Assembly: GCA_958448705.1 (NCBI GenBank)
Contig: CAUDEY010000033.1
Coordinates: 1 to 18,244 of the forward strand
Reading direction: 5' to 3'
Length of the DNA stretch: 18,244 nucleotides
Source: UMGS1322 sp900550765
GTDB lineage: Bacteria; Bacillota; Clostridia; Christensenellales; QALW01
In this document: positions 1 to 7,000 of the stretch, one piece after another
Layout of the letters: every line of letters starts with the position of its first letter
Numbering within the stretch: position 1 is the stretch's first letter
Notes under the pieces: model-generated
The model's database searches: none
What the model saw: the letters and a program-made list of their open reading frames with translations, nothing else
What the model was told of the DNA's origin: nothing
Translations under genes and position numbers: made by a program

Positions 1-2
1 AA

Positions 3-170
3 ACAGAGAGCTTCCGGTTTACGCTTTTCTCTCCCTCCGTCAAAACGCACGTTTTGCCGCCTCCCTCTGCCGAGGGAGGCTTGATACAGGAATTGGATTT
101 GACATGTATCAAACGCTATGAAACCATGTTAAATACGCTTTTACAGGAAGAGGAAAAAACAAATATTTAA
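3..170 (+). CDS. possible 3' end of an unidentified plus-strand gene (partial)
   Basis: A frame open from the window edge runs to a TAA at 168-170. The last ~29 residues (starting LIQELDLTC and ending LLQEEEKTNI) read like an ordinary charged, helical protein C-terminus. The ~26 residues before them are translated from the palindromic repeat at 31-80 and have low-complexity Pro/Ser character. A plus-strand terminator follows at 215-242, which fits a transcript ending here. I do not recognise the family. The frame could equally be a chance reading through the repeat, or a gene whose 3' part was altered by repeat insertion. The upstream sequence is needed to decide. Confidence 0.3.
   Translation, partial: TESFRFTLFSPSVKTHVLPPPSAEGGLIQELDLTCIKRYETMLNTLLQEEEKTNI
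31..80 (-). repeat. palindromic intergenic repeat, copy 1 (inverted orientation)
   Basis: Two hairpins lie side by side: CAAAACG/CGTTTTG at 41-56, and GCCTCCCTC-TGCC-GAGGGAGGC at 59-80 with a 9-bp stem. The reverse complement of the block matches the copy at 3915-3957 almost base for base, including the CC/GG link between hairpins. The element is thus a dispersed repeat present in both orientations. It looks like a REP/MITE-type element; no transposase is visible. Confidence 0.75.
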
Positions 171-214
171 CCTGTTTTTCAACGAAAAAACCAAAATGGG
201 TATATAATGCTTTT

Positions 215-242
215 ACAGTGAAATGCTCTTTCGCTGTTTTTT
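215..242 (+). terminator. intrinsic terminator, plus strand
   Basis: A 9-bp stem ACAGTGAAA/TTTCGCTGT (one T-G wobble) with a 5-nt loop is followed by a run of T at 237-242. The T-run lies on the right side only, so it terminates plus-strand transcripts and would serve the partial gene ending at 170. It is not positioned as a terminator for the minus-strand aph gene. Confidence 0.6.
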
Positions 243-258
243 ACGTTTTCCCAAGATT

Positions 259-1053
259 TTAAAAAAGCTCATCCAACAGAATATAATACCGAAGTGTTTC
301 AAAATCCGGCGTGATATGCAATGCAGAAAACAACAGCGTATCCTCAAAAGAATAGACCGGTCCGCCCCAGCGTCCGGCTGCATTATCCCGCAGACTGCGC
401 CAGCACAGTGCAATATCCTGATACGGATCAGCAAGGCCGCTGCGCCCGACATCAATAAAGCCCTCAAAGTGTTTTCCTGCAAAAAAGAGATTTGGCAAAC
501 AAAAATCTCCGTGAGACAACACCAGCTTTTCCTGCGGTTTATGCGCTTTCAGCCATTCCAATAGTTCTGCCGGTCCTGCGAATCCATTGACGCCAAAAGT
601 ACCCGGCTCGGTATCCTGTATATCGCATAACCCCATTTTTACACGCTGTTCCGCCTGCGCCAGCTTTTCTTCCGCGGTATTGACGTACGGGCATCCTTCA
701 GCGGGCACACTCCACAGCATTTGCAGTGCTTCTGCCAGCATGTACGTTAATTCTTCGGAATTTTCTAAATACTCCCGGCTGCAGGCCATCTTTCCCCGAA
801 GCCGGCTCATCAGTAAATATCCCTTTCCCTCCTGCTCAGCCCAGCACAGCACACGGGGAACCGGAAGCTTTTCCGAAAGCCAAAGCAGCATCTCATACTC
901 CCGCTTTATCTCTCCGGCACAGTCGCCGATCTTCAATACGGCATGATCATATAAAAGAACCTCTGCACCGGATTTTCCTATCGTATCCGCCGTATACTCC
1001 TTGCCTTTTACCTCCCGTGCAATAGAAGGGGGAAAATCAATTTTATTTTTCAT
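259..1053 (-). CDS. APH(3')-type aminoglycoside O-phosphotransferase
   Basis: 264 residues, the usual length of APH(3') enzymes, which transfer phosphate from ATP to the 3'-hydroxyl of kanamycin- and neomycin-type aminoglycosides in the cytoplasm. Visible features are the N-lobe VLKIGD with the likely ATP-binding Lys41, the KLPVPRVL strand-hinge region, the catalytic loop LSHGDFCLPN (Asp183 as catalytic base, Asn188 as metal ligand), GFIDVGRSG with the second metal Asp201, and the family-typical C-terminus YYILLDELF. The start ATG is 3 bp after the stop of the dehydrogenase gene, with only a weak AGGGA upstream, so translation is probably coupled. Resistance is a family-based prediction. A chromosomal homologue with weak or different substrate use is possible. 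I see no mobile element next to it. Confidence 0.88.
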   Translation of the reverse strand: MKNKIDFPPSIAREVKGKEYTADTIGKSGAEVLLYDHAVLKIGDCAGEIKREYEMLLWLSEKLPVPRVLCWAEQEGKGYLLMSRLRGKMACSREYLENSEELTYMLAEALQMLWSVPAEGCPYVNTAEEKLAQAEQRVKMGLCDIQDTEPGTFGVNGFAGPAELLEWLKAHKPQEKLVLSHGDFCLPNLFFAGKHFEGFIDVGRSGLADPYQDIALCWRSLRDNAAGRWGGPVYSFEDTLLFSALHITPDFETLRYYILLDELF

Positions 1054-1056
1054 TGT

Positions 1057-1818
1057 TCAATGTCCCTGTTGTTTCAGCCAAATTTTTATCACCAAACTAT
1101 GCGGCAGCAGTTTTACCAGCAGTACCTGGCATCGAATAAGAAAGCCGTGTATCGAAACCTGCTTTCCTTTATGCATATCCTTCATAGCCGTTTTCACCAC
1201 GTCCGCCGCTTTATAAATCTTGTTAAAATACGTTACAGCTTTATCATCGGCAGTCTCTGCGCGACTGAAAAACTCCGTTTCCACCCACCCGGGGCAGACC
1301 GCCATAACATGTATCCCCCGGCCTTTAAGCTCGGCATTCAGCCCCCGGGAATAGCTCAGTACAAAGGCCTTAGTAGCGGCATATACCGTTAAATACGGCA
1401 CGGGCTGAAAAGCCGAAAGCGATCCCAGCTGAACGATATGCCCTCCTCTGACCATATACGGCAAAGTGTGCTGCGTAAGATTCACCAGCGCACTGCAGTT
1501 TAAATCGATCATCCCCTGGCTTTCTTCGGGGGGAATCACATCTGTATGCCCAAATTTACCGTATCCGGCGCAATTTACCAAGATTTTTACTTGTGGTTTT
1601 TCACTTTTCAGCAACAGCGCATACTCTTCTAAACATTCCTGACGGGTCAAATCAGCGGTAATGACCTTCAGCGGAAGCGAAAGTTCTTTTTTTAATTCCT
1701 CTAACCGCTGCGTACGGCGCGCAATCACCCATAGTTCCTCTAATCCCTCATTTTTTGCCAGGGCAAGCACAAATTCCCTGCCCATTCCCGAAGAAGCTCC
1801 GGTCACGATTCCTATCAT
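1057..1818 (-). CDS. short-chain dehydrogenase/reductase (classical SDR)
   Basis: 253 residues with a single Rossmann fold. The NAD(P) glycine motif TGASSGMG is at 6-13, NCAGYG at 82-87, Asn107 and a Ser in LGSLS complete the active site, and the catalytic YAATK gives Tyr146 and Lys150. Arg34-Arg35 after the second strand favour NADPH over NADH (inference). The substrate cannot be read from the sequence. The C-terminal ~40 residues are hydrophobic and basic, as in SDRs that associate with membranes. The ATG at 1816-1818 is preceded by a strong AGGGGGA site. It is first in a two-gene unit with the phosphotransferase and has its own promoter in the divergent region. Confidence 0.9.
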   Translation of the reverse strand: MIGIVTGASSGMGREFVLALAKNEGLEELWVIARRTQRLEELKKELSLPLKVITADLTRQECLEEYALLLKSEKPQVKILVNCAGYGKFGHTDVIPPEESQGMIDLNCSALVNLTQHTLPYMVRGGHIVQLGSLSAFQPVPYLTVYAATKAFVLSYSRGLNAELKGRGIHVMAVCPGWVETEFFSRAETADDKAVTYFNKIYKAADVVKTAMKDMHKGKQVSIHGFLIRCQVLLVKLLPHSLVIKIWLKQQGH

Positions 1819-1846
1819 TTTGTCATCCCCCTGTATTTATTACACT

Positions 1847-1875
1847 ATTGTATCATAATTCTTTCCCTTTGAAAA
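1847..1875 (-). promoter_or_regulatory. predicted sigma-A promoter for the SDR-aph unit
   Basis: On the minus strand, TTTTCA (1875-1870) and TACAAT (1852-1847) are separated by 17 bp. The -10 is preceded by TG at the extended position (TGATACAAT). The start codon lies about 30 bp downstream, after an AGGGGGA ribosome site. Confidence 0.6.
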
Positions 1876-1939
1876 CAATGATAAACCGCAGCCGGTCGTT
1901 TTTATAAAACAGAGCAGCAGCCTCAAACCAAAAATCCGG

Positions 1940-1968
1940 TTGCTCAAATCCGGCTTGTGTAGTAAAAT
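1940..1968 (+). promoter_or_regulatory. predicted sigma-A promoter for the carboxypeptidase gene
   Basis: TTGCTC at 1940-1945 and TAAAAT at 1963-1968 are spaced by exactly 17 bp. They lie about 50 bp upstream of the TTG start at 2021. The -35 matches the consensus at only three positions. This is the plus-strand half of the divergent region 1819-2020, which shows no other gene. Confidence 0.5.
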
Positions 1969-2020
1969 GAAATTATCCGCTTTTAAGCGAAAAAACATCA
2001 CCGGAAAGGAGAGCTGAAGC

Positions 2021-2902
2021 TTGCCCCTTCAGCAAAAGAACTTGAAGCCAAAGCTTTTACGCATCACGGCCATCCTGCTTGCCATGCTGTTGATGCTTTC
2101 TTCTGCAGTGCTTCTGATTTTGCGGCTGCACCCAGATCTCGACCTGATCCTAATCCAGACCACTGTAAAACGAAAAGCCGTATCTTTTGAAAAAGCAGAC
2201 CTTCCTCTGCAGGAATACTCTCTTACACAGCTTTGCCAGGCAAAAAACTGCATCTTTAATCAGGCATTGATGCTGATCAATGAGGAGTTTCTCCTGCCGG
2301 AAGATTTCTCTCCGGAAGTCACCGAATATAAGAACACCGGCGTTATCATGAATTCCTGCGTAATTCCTGCCTACACACGCCTTTCTGCAGATATCCTGCA
2401 GAAATACAAAAAAAAGCTGCTGATCAAAAGCTCTTTCCGCACCGAAGAAGAACAAAAGGATACCGAAGGCATCGAGGGCTTCGTTGCCCAGCCAGGGGCC
2501 AGCGAACATCAGGCCGGTTTGGCGCTGGATGTATACGTCCCCTATTTTGCCGGCAGTGCCTTCCCCAAAACCGATGCGGGCAGGTTTATCAACCTGGAAA
2601 GCTGGCGCTACGGTTTTATCATGCGGTATCCCTTTGATAAAACAGATATTACCCATATCGGCTACGAGCCTTGGCACATCCGGTATACCGGCCAGCCGCA
2701 TGCGGAAATTATCTATAAAAACAGCCTTACCTTGGAGGAATATATCCTACAAATGGAAGAAAACGTCCTCTATACTTCCTGCGGATACTGGATTACCCGC
2801 CAAAGAGGAGATCGGTTTCAGTTGCCTGAAAATTTTCAAACAGTTACGGTTTCGCCGGATAACACCGGCTGCTTCATCTTTACGATGCTGCCGGCAGGCT
2901 AA
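2021..2902 (+). CDS. membrane-anchored VanY-type D-alanyl-D-alanine carboxypeptidase (M15B family)
   Basis: 293 residues. One hydrophobic segment at about 12-35 acts as an uncleaved signal anchor and places the catalytic part outside the membrane. The zinc motif SEHQAGLALD gives His163 and Asp170. EPWH gives the catalytic Glu216 and the third zinc ligand His219. The family removes the terminal D-Ala from peptidoglycan stem peptides. The C-terminal ~50 residues after the domain look like a small extra module. TTG at 2021 is preferred as start because an AAAGGAG site ends 9 nt before it; the first in-frame ATG lies inside the membrane segment. No vanHAX or VanRS genes are present, so ordinary cell-wall maturation is more likely than glycopeptide resistance. 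Confidence 0.88.
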   Translation: MPLQQKNLKPKLLRITAILLAMLLMLSSAVLLILRLHPDLDLILIQTTVKRKAVSFEKADLPLQEYSLTQLCQAKNCIFNQALMLINEEFLLPEDFSPEVTEYKNTGVIMNSCVIPAYTRLSADILQKYKKKLLIKSSFRTEEEQKDTEGIEGFVAQPGASEHQAGLALDVYVPYFAGSAFPKTDAGRFINLESWRYGFIMRYPFDKTDITHIGYEPWHIRYTGQPHAEIIYKNSLTLEEYILQMEENVLYTSCGYWITRQRGDRFQLPENFQTVTVSPDNTGCFIFTMLPAG

Positions 2903-2968
2903 AAATCCATTGCAAAAATACCGCTTTTATTATAGAATAAAAACAGCATACGGAAAGGAAATAAAATA

Positions 2969-3535
2969 ATGAACAAATTTATCATCGAAACCTCTGCGCG
3001 CCATATCCATGTAACAAAAGAGCATCTTGCAATTTTATTTGGCGAAGGCCACACCCTGACCCCCAAAAAAGAACTTTCACAGCCTGGACAGTTCGCCTGT
3101 GAGGAACGGGTAACGATTGTCGGACCCAAAAAAGAGCTGGCCGGCGTCAGTATTTTAGGTCCCGTACGCTCTGCTACACAGGTAGAGCTTTCCGCTACCG
3201 ACGCCCGTTCGATCGGCCTGAGCATCGATATCCGAGAATCGGGCGATATCGCCGGTACGCCAGGCTGCCGCATTATAGGCCCCTGCGGGGAAATTGAGAT
3301 TACTCAAGGCGTTATCGTTGCCAAACGCCATATTCATATGACGCCCGCCGATGCCGAAGCATTCGGCGTTGCAGATAAGCAAATCGTTTCCGTAAAGGCG
3401 GAAAGTGCCGTACGCTCCTGCGTTTTTGAAGATGTGGTAGTGCGCGTCAGCGAGAAATTTGCCCTTGCCATGCACATTGATACAGATGAAAGCAACGCGG
3501 CCTTCGGCGTAAAAGAAGGGTATATCGTAAAATAA
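2969..3535 (+). CDS. pduL: PduL-type phosphate acyltransferase (phosphotransacetylase/propanoyltransferase)
   Basis: 188 residues. PduL enzymes interconvert acyl-CoA and acyl phosphate, usually with propionyl- or acetyl-CoA, and bind two zinc ions. Each half of the duplicated beta-barrel carries its metal-binding signature: SARHIHVT (His12, His14) and AKRHIHMT (His121, His123). Other family blocks are VGPKKELAGVSILGPVR, TQVELSATDA, ESGDIAGTPG and MHIDTDE. The protein begins almost directly at the core domain, so it lacks the amphipathic N-terminal peptide that targets PduL to microcompartments. No shell genes are nearby. A role as the cell's general phosphotransacetylase, paired with an acetate kinase elsewhere, is an inference. 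The AAAGGA site upstream is good. It is 66 bp from the carboxypeptidase gene with no clear terminator between, so co-transcription is possible. Confidence 0.9.
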   Translation: MNKFIIETSARHIHVTKEHLAILFGEGHTLTPKKELSQPGQFACEERVTIVGPKKELAGVSILGPVRSATQVELSATDARSIGLSIDIRESGDIAGTPGCRIIGPCGEIEITQGVIVAKRHIHMTPADAEAFGVADKQIVSVKAESAVRSCVFEDVVVRVSEKFALAMHIDTDESNAAFGVKEGYIVK

Positions 3536-3563
3536 CAACCCCCGGTTTTTGTAAAACAGAATT

Positions 3564-3597
3564 CAGCCACAGCTGCCCTTGCTGTGGCTGTTTTATC
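3564..3597 (+). terminator. intrinsic terminator after pduL
   Basis: A 9-bp perfect stem CAGCCACAG (3564-3572) / CTGTGGCTG (3582-3590) with a 9-nt loop is followed by TTTTAT. It sits 29 bp after the pduL stop codon. Confidence 0.8.
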
Positions 3598-3639
3598 GCC
3601 TTGACGCTATCCTTTCTATCGAAGATCCGTGAAATTAAA

Positions 3640-3761
3640 AAGCAAAGGCTTTAAAAGAACAAACAGAGTCTCTTAAGAAAGGCCACAAAGAGTTTAAATA
3701 TGCTGTAGAAACGCAGTTTAGGAGAGGTATTTTCTATTACAGCAATACGCTTATGCGTTAA
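3640..3761 (+). pseudogene. possible decayed coding fragment running into repeat A
   Basis: From about 3640 a plus-strand frame without a start codon reads KAKALKEQTES...GHKEFKYAV and then RRGIFYYSNTLMR, with a stop at 3759-3761. It is preceded in frame by TGA and TAA. The preceding bases read SKIREIKKQ in another frame, as though a frameshift separates two parts. The charged helical composition looks coding, but the product is unknown and no promoter or ribosome site is seen. It may instead simply be a property of the repeat, because the FKYAV and RRGI-YYSNTLMR parts recur in repeat B. Confidence 0.2.
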
Positions 3762-3796
3762 ATACACTCCCCTCCTCGCCGCAGGCTTGGCAGCTC
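3692..3796 (+). repeat. direct repeat A (form without the large palindrome)
   Basis: Begins TTTAAATATGCTGTA. The block 3721-3796 matches 3960-4035 with 5 differences in 76 bases. It contains GGAGAGGTATT near its left end, the small hairpin ACGC-TTAT-GCGT, and a right part AATACACTCC that pairs imperfectly with the left end. Compared with copy B it lacks about 40 nt between the shared TTTAAATATGC-GTA segment and GGAGAGG. Confidence 0.8.
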
Positions 3797-3891
3797 GCTC
3801 TTCAGAGAGAGCCTATCAACAGCTTAGAACAAGCAAGTTTTTATATCAATAAATTTTATCTGTGATTTACTCAGCCATGTATGCTCAAAAA

Positions 3892-4035
3892 ATTTAAATA
3901 TGCCGTATATAAATGCCTCCCTCTGCCGAGGGAGGCGGCAAAACGTAGTTTTGACGGAAGGAGAGGTATTCTCTATTACAGCAATACGCTTATGCGTTAA
4001 ATACTCTCCCCGCCTCGCTGCAGGCTTGACAGCTC
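3892..4035 (+). repeat. direct repeat B, containing palindromic repeat copy 2
   Basis: The same outer sequence as repeat A (TTTAAATATGCCGTA at the left, 76-bp block at 3960-4035). Between them lies a palindromic unit at 3915-3957: GCCTCCCTC-TGCC-GAGGGAGGC (9-bp stem), GG, then CAAAACG-TA-GTTTTG and ACGG. That unit is the reverse complement of the copy at 31-80. GGAGAG...AATACTCTCC at 3960-4008 form a further imperfect inverted repeat. Together with repeat A this accounts for most of the gene-free stretch 3598-4048. Confidence 0.8.
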
Positions 4036-4048
4036 TTTTCAAAGAAAG

Positions 4049-4082
4049 AAAAAACGTCCGTCTAAAAAAAGACGGACGTTTG
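4049..4082 (-). terminator. intrinsic terminator of the arg-car-dapF operon
   Basis: An 11-12-bp perfect stem AAACGTCCGTC / GACGGACGTTT spans 4052-4081 with a 6-8-nt A/T loop. On the minus strand it is followed by TTT and then CTTTCTTT. It starts a few bases after the stop codon of the last operon frame (4086), which makes its assignment to the minus strand clear. Confidence 0.9.
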
Positions 4083-4085
4083 CTT

Positions 4086-7000
4086 TTAATATTCAAAACT
4101 GCCTTCAAACACCAGGTGGGCGCTGCCGGTCAAATATACGGTTTCATCCGTATAATGAACGATCAGCTCTCCGCCCTTAACCTTTACGGTAATGTCCTCG
4201 CCTTTTTTGCAAAAGCCGCTCTTCACCGCGGCGGCTACGGCCGCACAGGCTCCGGTGCCGCAGGCAAAGGTTTCTCCGTTTCCGCGTTCAAACACGCGTA
4301 TTTTTAGCGTTGTGGCATTTACAAAGCGCACGAACTCCGTATTCACACGTTCGGGAAAGATCGGTGCATTCTCAAAAAGCGGGCCCAGCGTATCGATATC
4401 CAAAATATCCAGCCGCTCGCAAAATACCACGCAATGCGGATTTCCCATGGAAACACAGGTAATACGGTATTCTGCACCGGCAATTTCGGCAGGATAGTCA
4501 ACAGCCTCTTCACAGGGCAGCAGCGCGGGCAAATCGCCAAGGGCAAAGCTGGCCGCCCCCATATCCACGGTAGCGGAGGTAACAAGATTATTGGAAACAA
4601 ATACGGTAACCGTCTTGATGCCGCTGGCCGTTTCTATCCTCATTTCTTCCTTTTTTACAATCCCTTTGTCAAAAAGAAATTTTGCCACGCAGCGGATGGC
4701 GTTTCCGGCCATTTTGCCCTCGGAACCGTCTATATTAAAAATACGCATTTTTGCATCCGCCGCAGAGGATTCCTCAATAAGAACGATGCCGTCGCCGCCG
4801 ATGCCGTAGTGACGGCTGCATAGGGAAACGCACAGGGATTCCGGGCAAGTGATGCCGCCGTCACGGTTATCAAAGAAAATATAATCGTCGCCGGCGCTTT
4901 CCATCTTAGCAAACGCATACGTACTCCTTTGACTGCGCATGTGATTGATATCCACAAGCTCGGTATTTTCCTCATTGAACCGGCTGGCAATAATGTCCGC
5001 CAGGGCATTGGCTGTGTCCAATGAGGTAAGGCAAGCGATCGAAAGCTGCAGCGCCCTGCGGTGAAGCGCCATATAATCGCCCATGGTGGAATCATACAGC
5101 GCGCCGGTATAGATGATGTAGTGGATCTTTCCTTCCTCCATCAGCTTAAATTTATCCTCATGGCAATCCATGCTTTTCAGCGTAATGACATCGATACCCA
5201 GCGGACGTATCGCCTGAGCCGTGCCGGGCGTTGCATAAATCGTCATGCCCAAATCATCCAGCTTTTTAGCAACGGAAACCACATCCAGGTAATCATGCTC
5301 GTCAACGCTGATAAATACACCCGTCCTTTCACCGCCTGCGGGCATGCGAAATCCTGCGGAAGTCAGCCCTTTAAACAGCGCCTCGGCAGTGGTTTTGCCG
5401 ATGCCCAACACCTCGCCGGTGGATTTCATCTCCGGCCCGAGTATTGAATTGACATCCTGAAGCTTTTCAAAGGAGAACACCGGCACCTTTACCGCGAAAT
5501 ACGGCGGCGTTCTATAAAGCCCGCAGCCATAGCCTAAGCGATCAAGCGCCTCACCCGTCATTACGCGCGAAGCCAGCTCCACCATAGGCACACCCGTTAC
5601 TTTGCTGATATAGGGCACGGTCCGGGAGGCCCTGGGATTGACCTCTATCACATAAAGCTCGTTTTCATAAATCAGATACTGGATATTCACAAGCCCTTTC
5701 GTACCCAAGGAAAGCGCCAGTTTCCGGGAACATTCCACTACCTTCTGCAGCATTTTATCGCTTAAATTATACGGCGGATACACGGCTATGGAATCCCCGC
5801 TGTGCACACCGGCACGTTCCACGTGTTCCATAATACCGGGAATAAGCACATTTTTGCCGTCGGATATCACATCCACCTCCAGCTCGGTTCCGGCCATATA
5901 TTTATCAACAAGAACGGGATTTTCTATTTTTCCGGAAAGAATAATTTGCATATACCGTTCTACATCGGCATCACTGTGCGCGATTGTCATGTTCTGCCCG
6001 CCGATTACATACGAGGGCCGCAGCAGTACCGGATACCCCAGTTCATTGGCCGAAGCCACCGCCTCCTCAAGCGTCATCACGCTCTTGCCCCTGGGGCGGC
6101 GGATATCAAATTTTTCAAGCAGCGCGTCAAAGCGCTCCCGATCCTCCGCAGTATCAATTCCATCGGCAGAAGTGCCCAAAATAGTAATGCCGCTTTCATC
6201 CAAGAACTTAGTCAGCTTAATGGCCGTCTGCCCGCCAAAGGCTACCACTACGCCCACGGGCTTTTCCGCTTTGATTACGTTCATAACGTCCTCCGGGGTC
6301 AGCGGTTCAAAATAGAGTCGGTCAGCCGTATCATAATCGGTAGAAACCGTTTCGGGGTTATTATTGATAATCACCACATCATAGCCCAGTTTTTTCAGCG
6401 TCCATACGCAGTGCACGGAGGAATAGTCAAACTCTATCCCCTGGCCGATGCGGATGGGGCCGGAACCTAATACTAAAATCACGGGTTTGCCGCTGCGGGG
6501 GAACCGGCGGGAATCGCAGGCACTGTCATAGGAAGCGTAAAAATACGGGGTTTCCGCGTCAAATTCAGCGGCGCAGGTATCCACCATTTTATAGGAGGCT
6601 TCGGCGCTGAAGGCCGGCTTTTGGCCGGTAAGCTCTATAAGCGCCTTGTCGGTATAGCCTAAGCGCTTGGCCTCGTTGTACGCATCCCGGCTTATCGCGT
6701 GGCCGCTGATTTGCTTTTCAAACTCAGCTAAATGCAGCAGCTTGGCCAAAAACCAGCGGTCGATGCGCGTGATATCAAATACGGTGTCGATATCCACACC
6801 GCTTTTTAATGCTTCAAATACGGTAAAAAGGCGCAAGTCGTCAATCTTTTTCAGGCGGGTCAAGATGTCCTCCCCGCCTGTGTAGGGACGGTTCAGCGTT
6901 TCCTGGGAAATTTCAGCGCCGCGCACCGCCTTCATGAGGGCCGCTTCAAAGGAAGAGGCGATGCTCATTACCTCACCGGTGGCTTTCATCTGCGTGCCCA

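Noticed and set aside
2021..2902. VanY-like gene as part of a glycopeptide-resistance cluster
   Set aside because: No vanH, vanA/B, vanX or VanRS-type genes nearby. The protein fits an ordinary membrane-anchored carboxypeptidase.
3692..4035. Repeats as a CRISPR array
   Set aside because: Only two copies of unequal length with internal hairpins, no regular spacers and no cas genes.
4730..5095. 121-residue minus-strand frame overlapping the carB-dapF junction, which includes the ATG at 4918-4916
   Set aside because: Its translation is Arg/Pro-rich shadow sequence in the wrong frame. It matters only because it shows that the relic dapF start is now out of frame.
5788..6315. Long plus-strand frames inside carB (175 and 222 residues)
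   Set aside because: They are antisense shadows of a well-conserved coding region, Ser/Pro- or His-rich, without ribosome sites.
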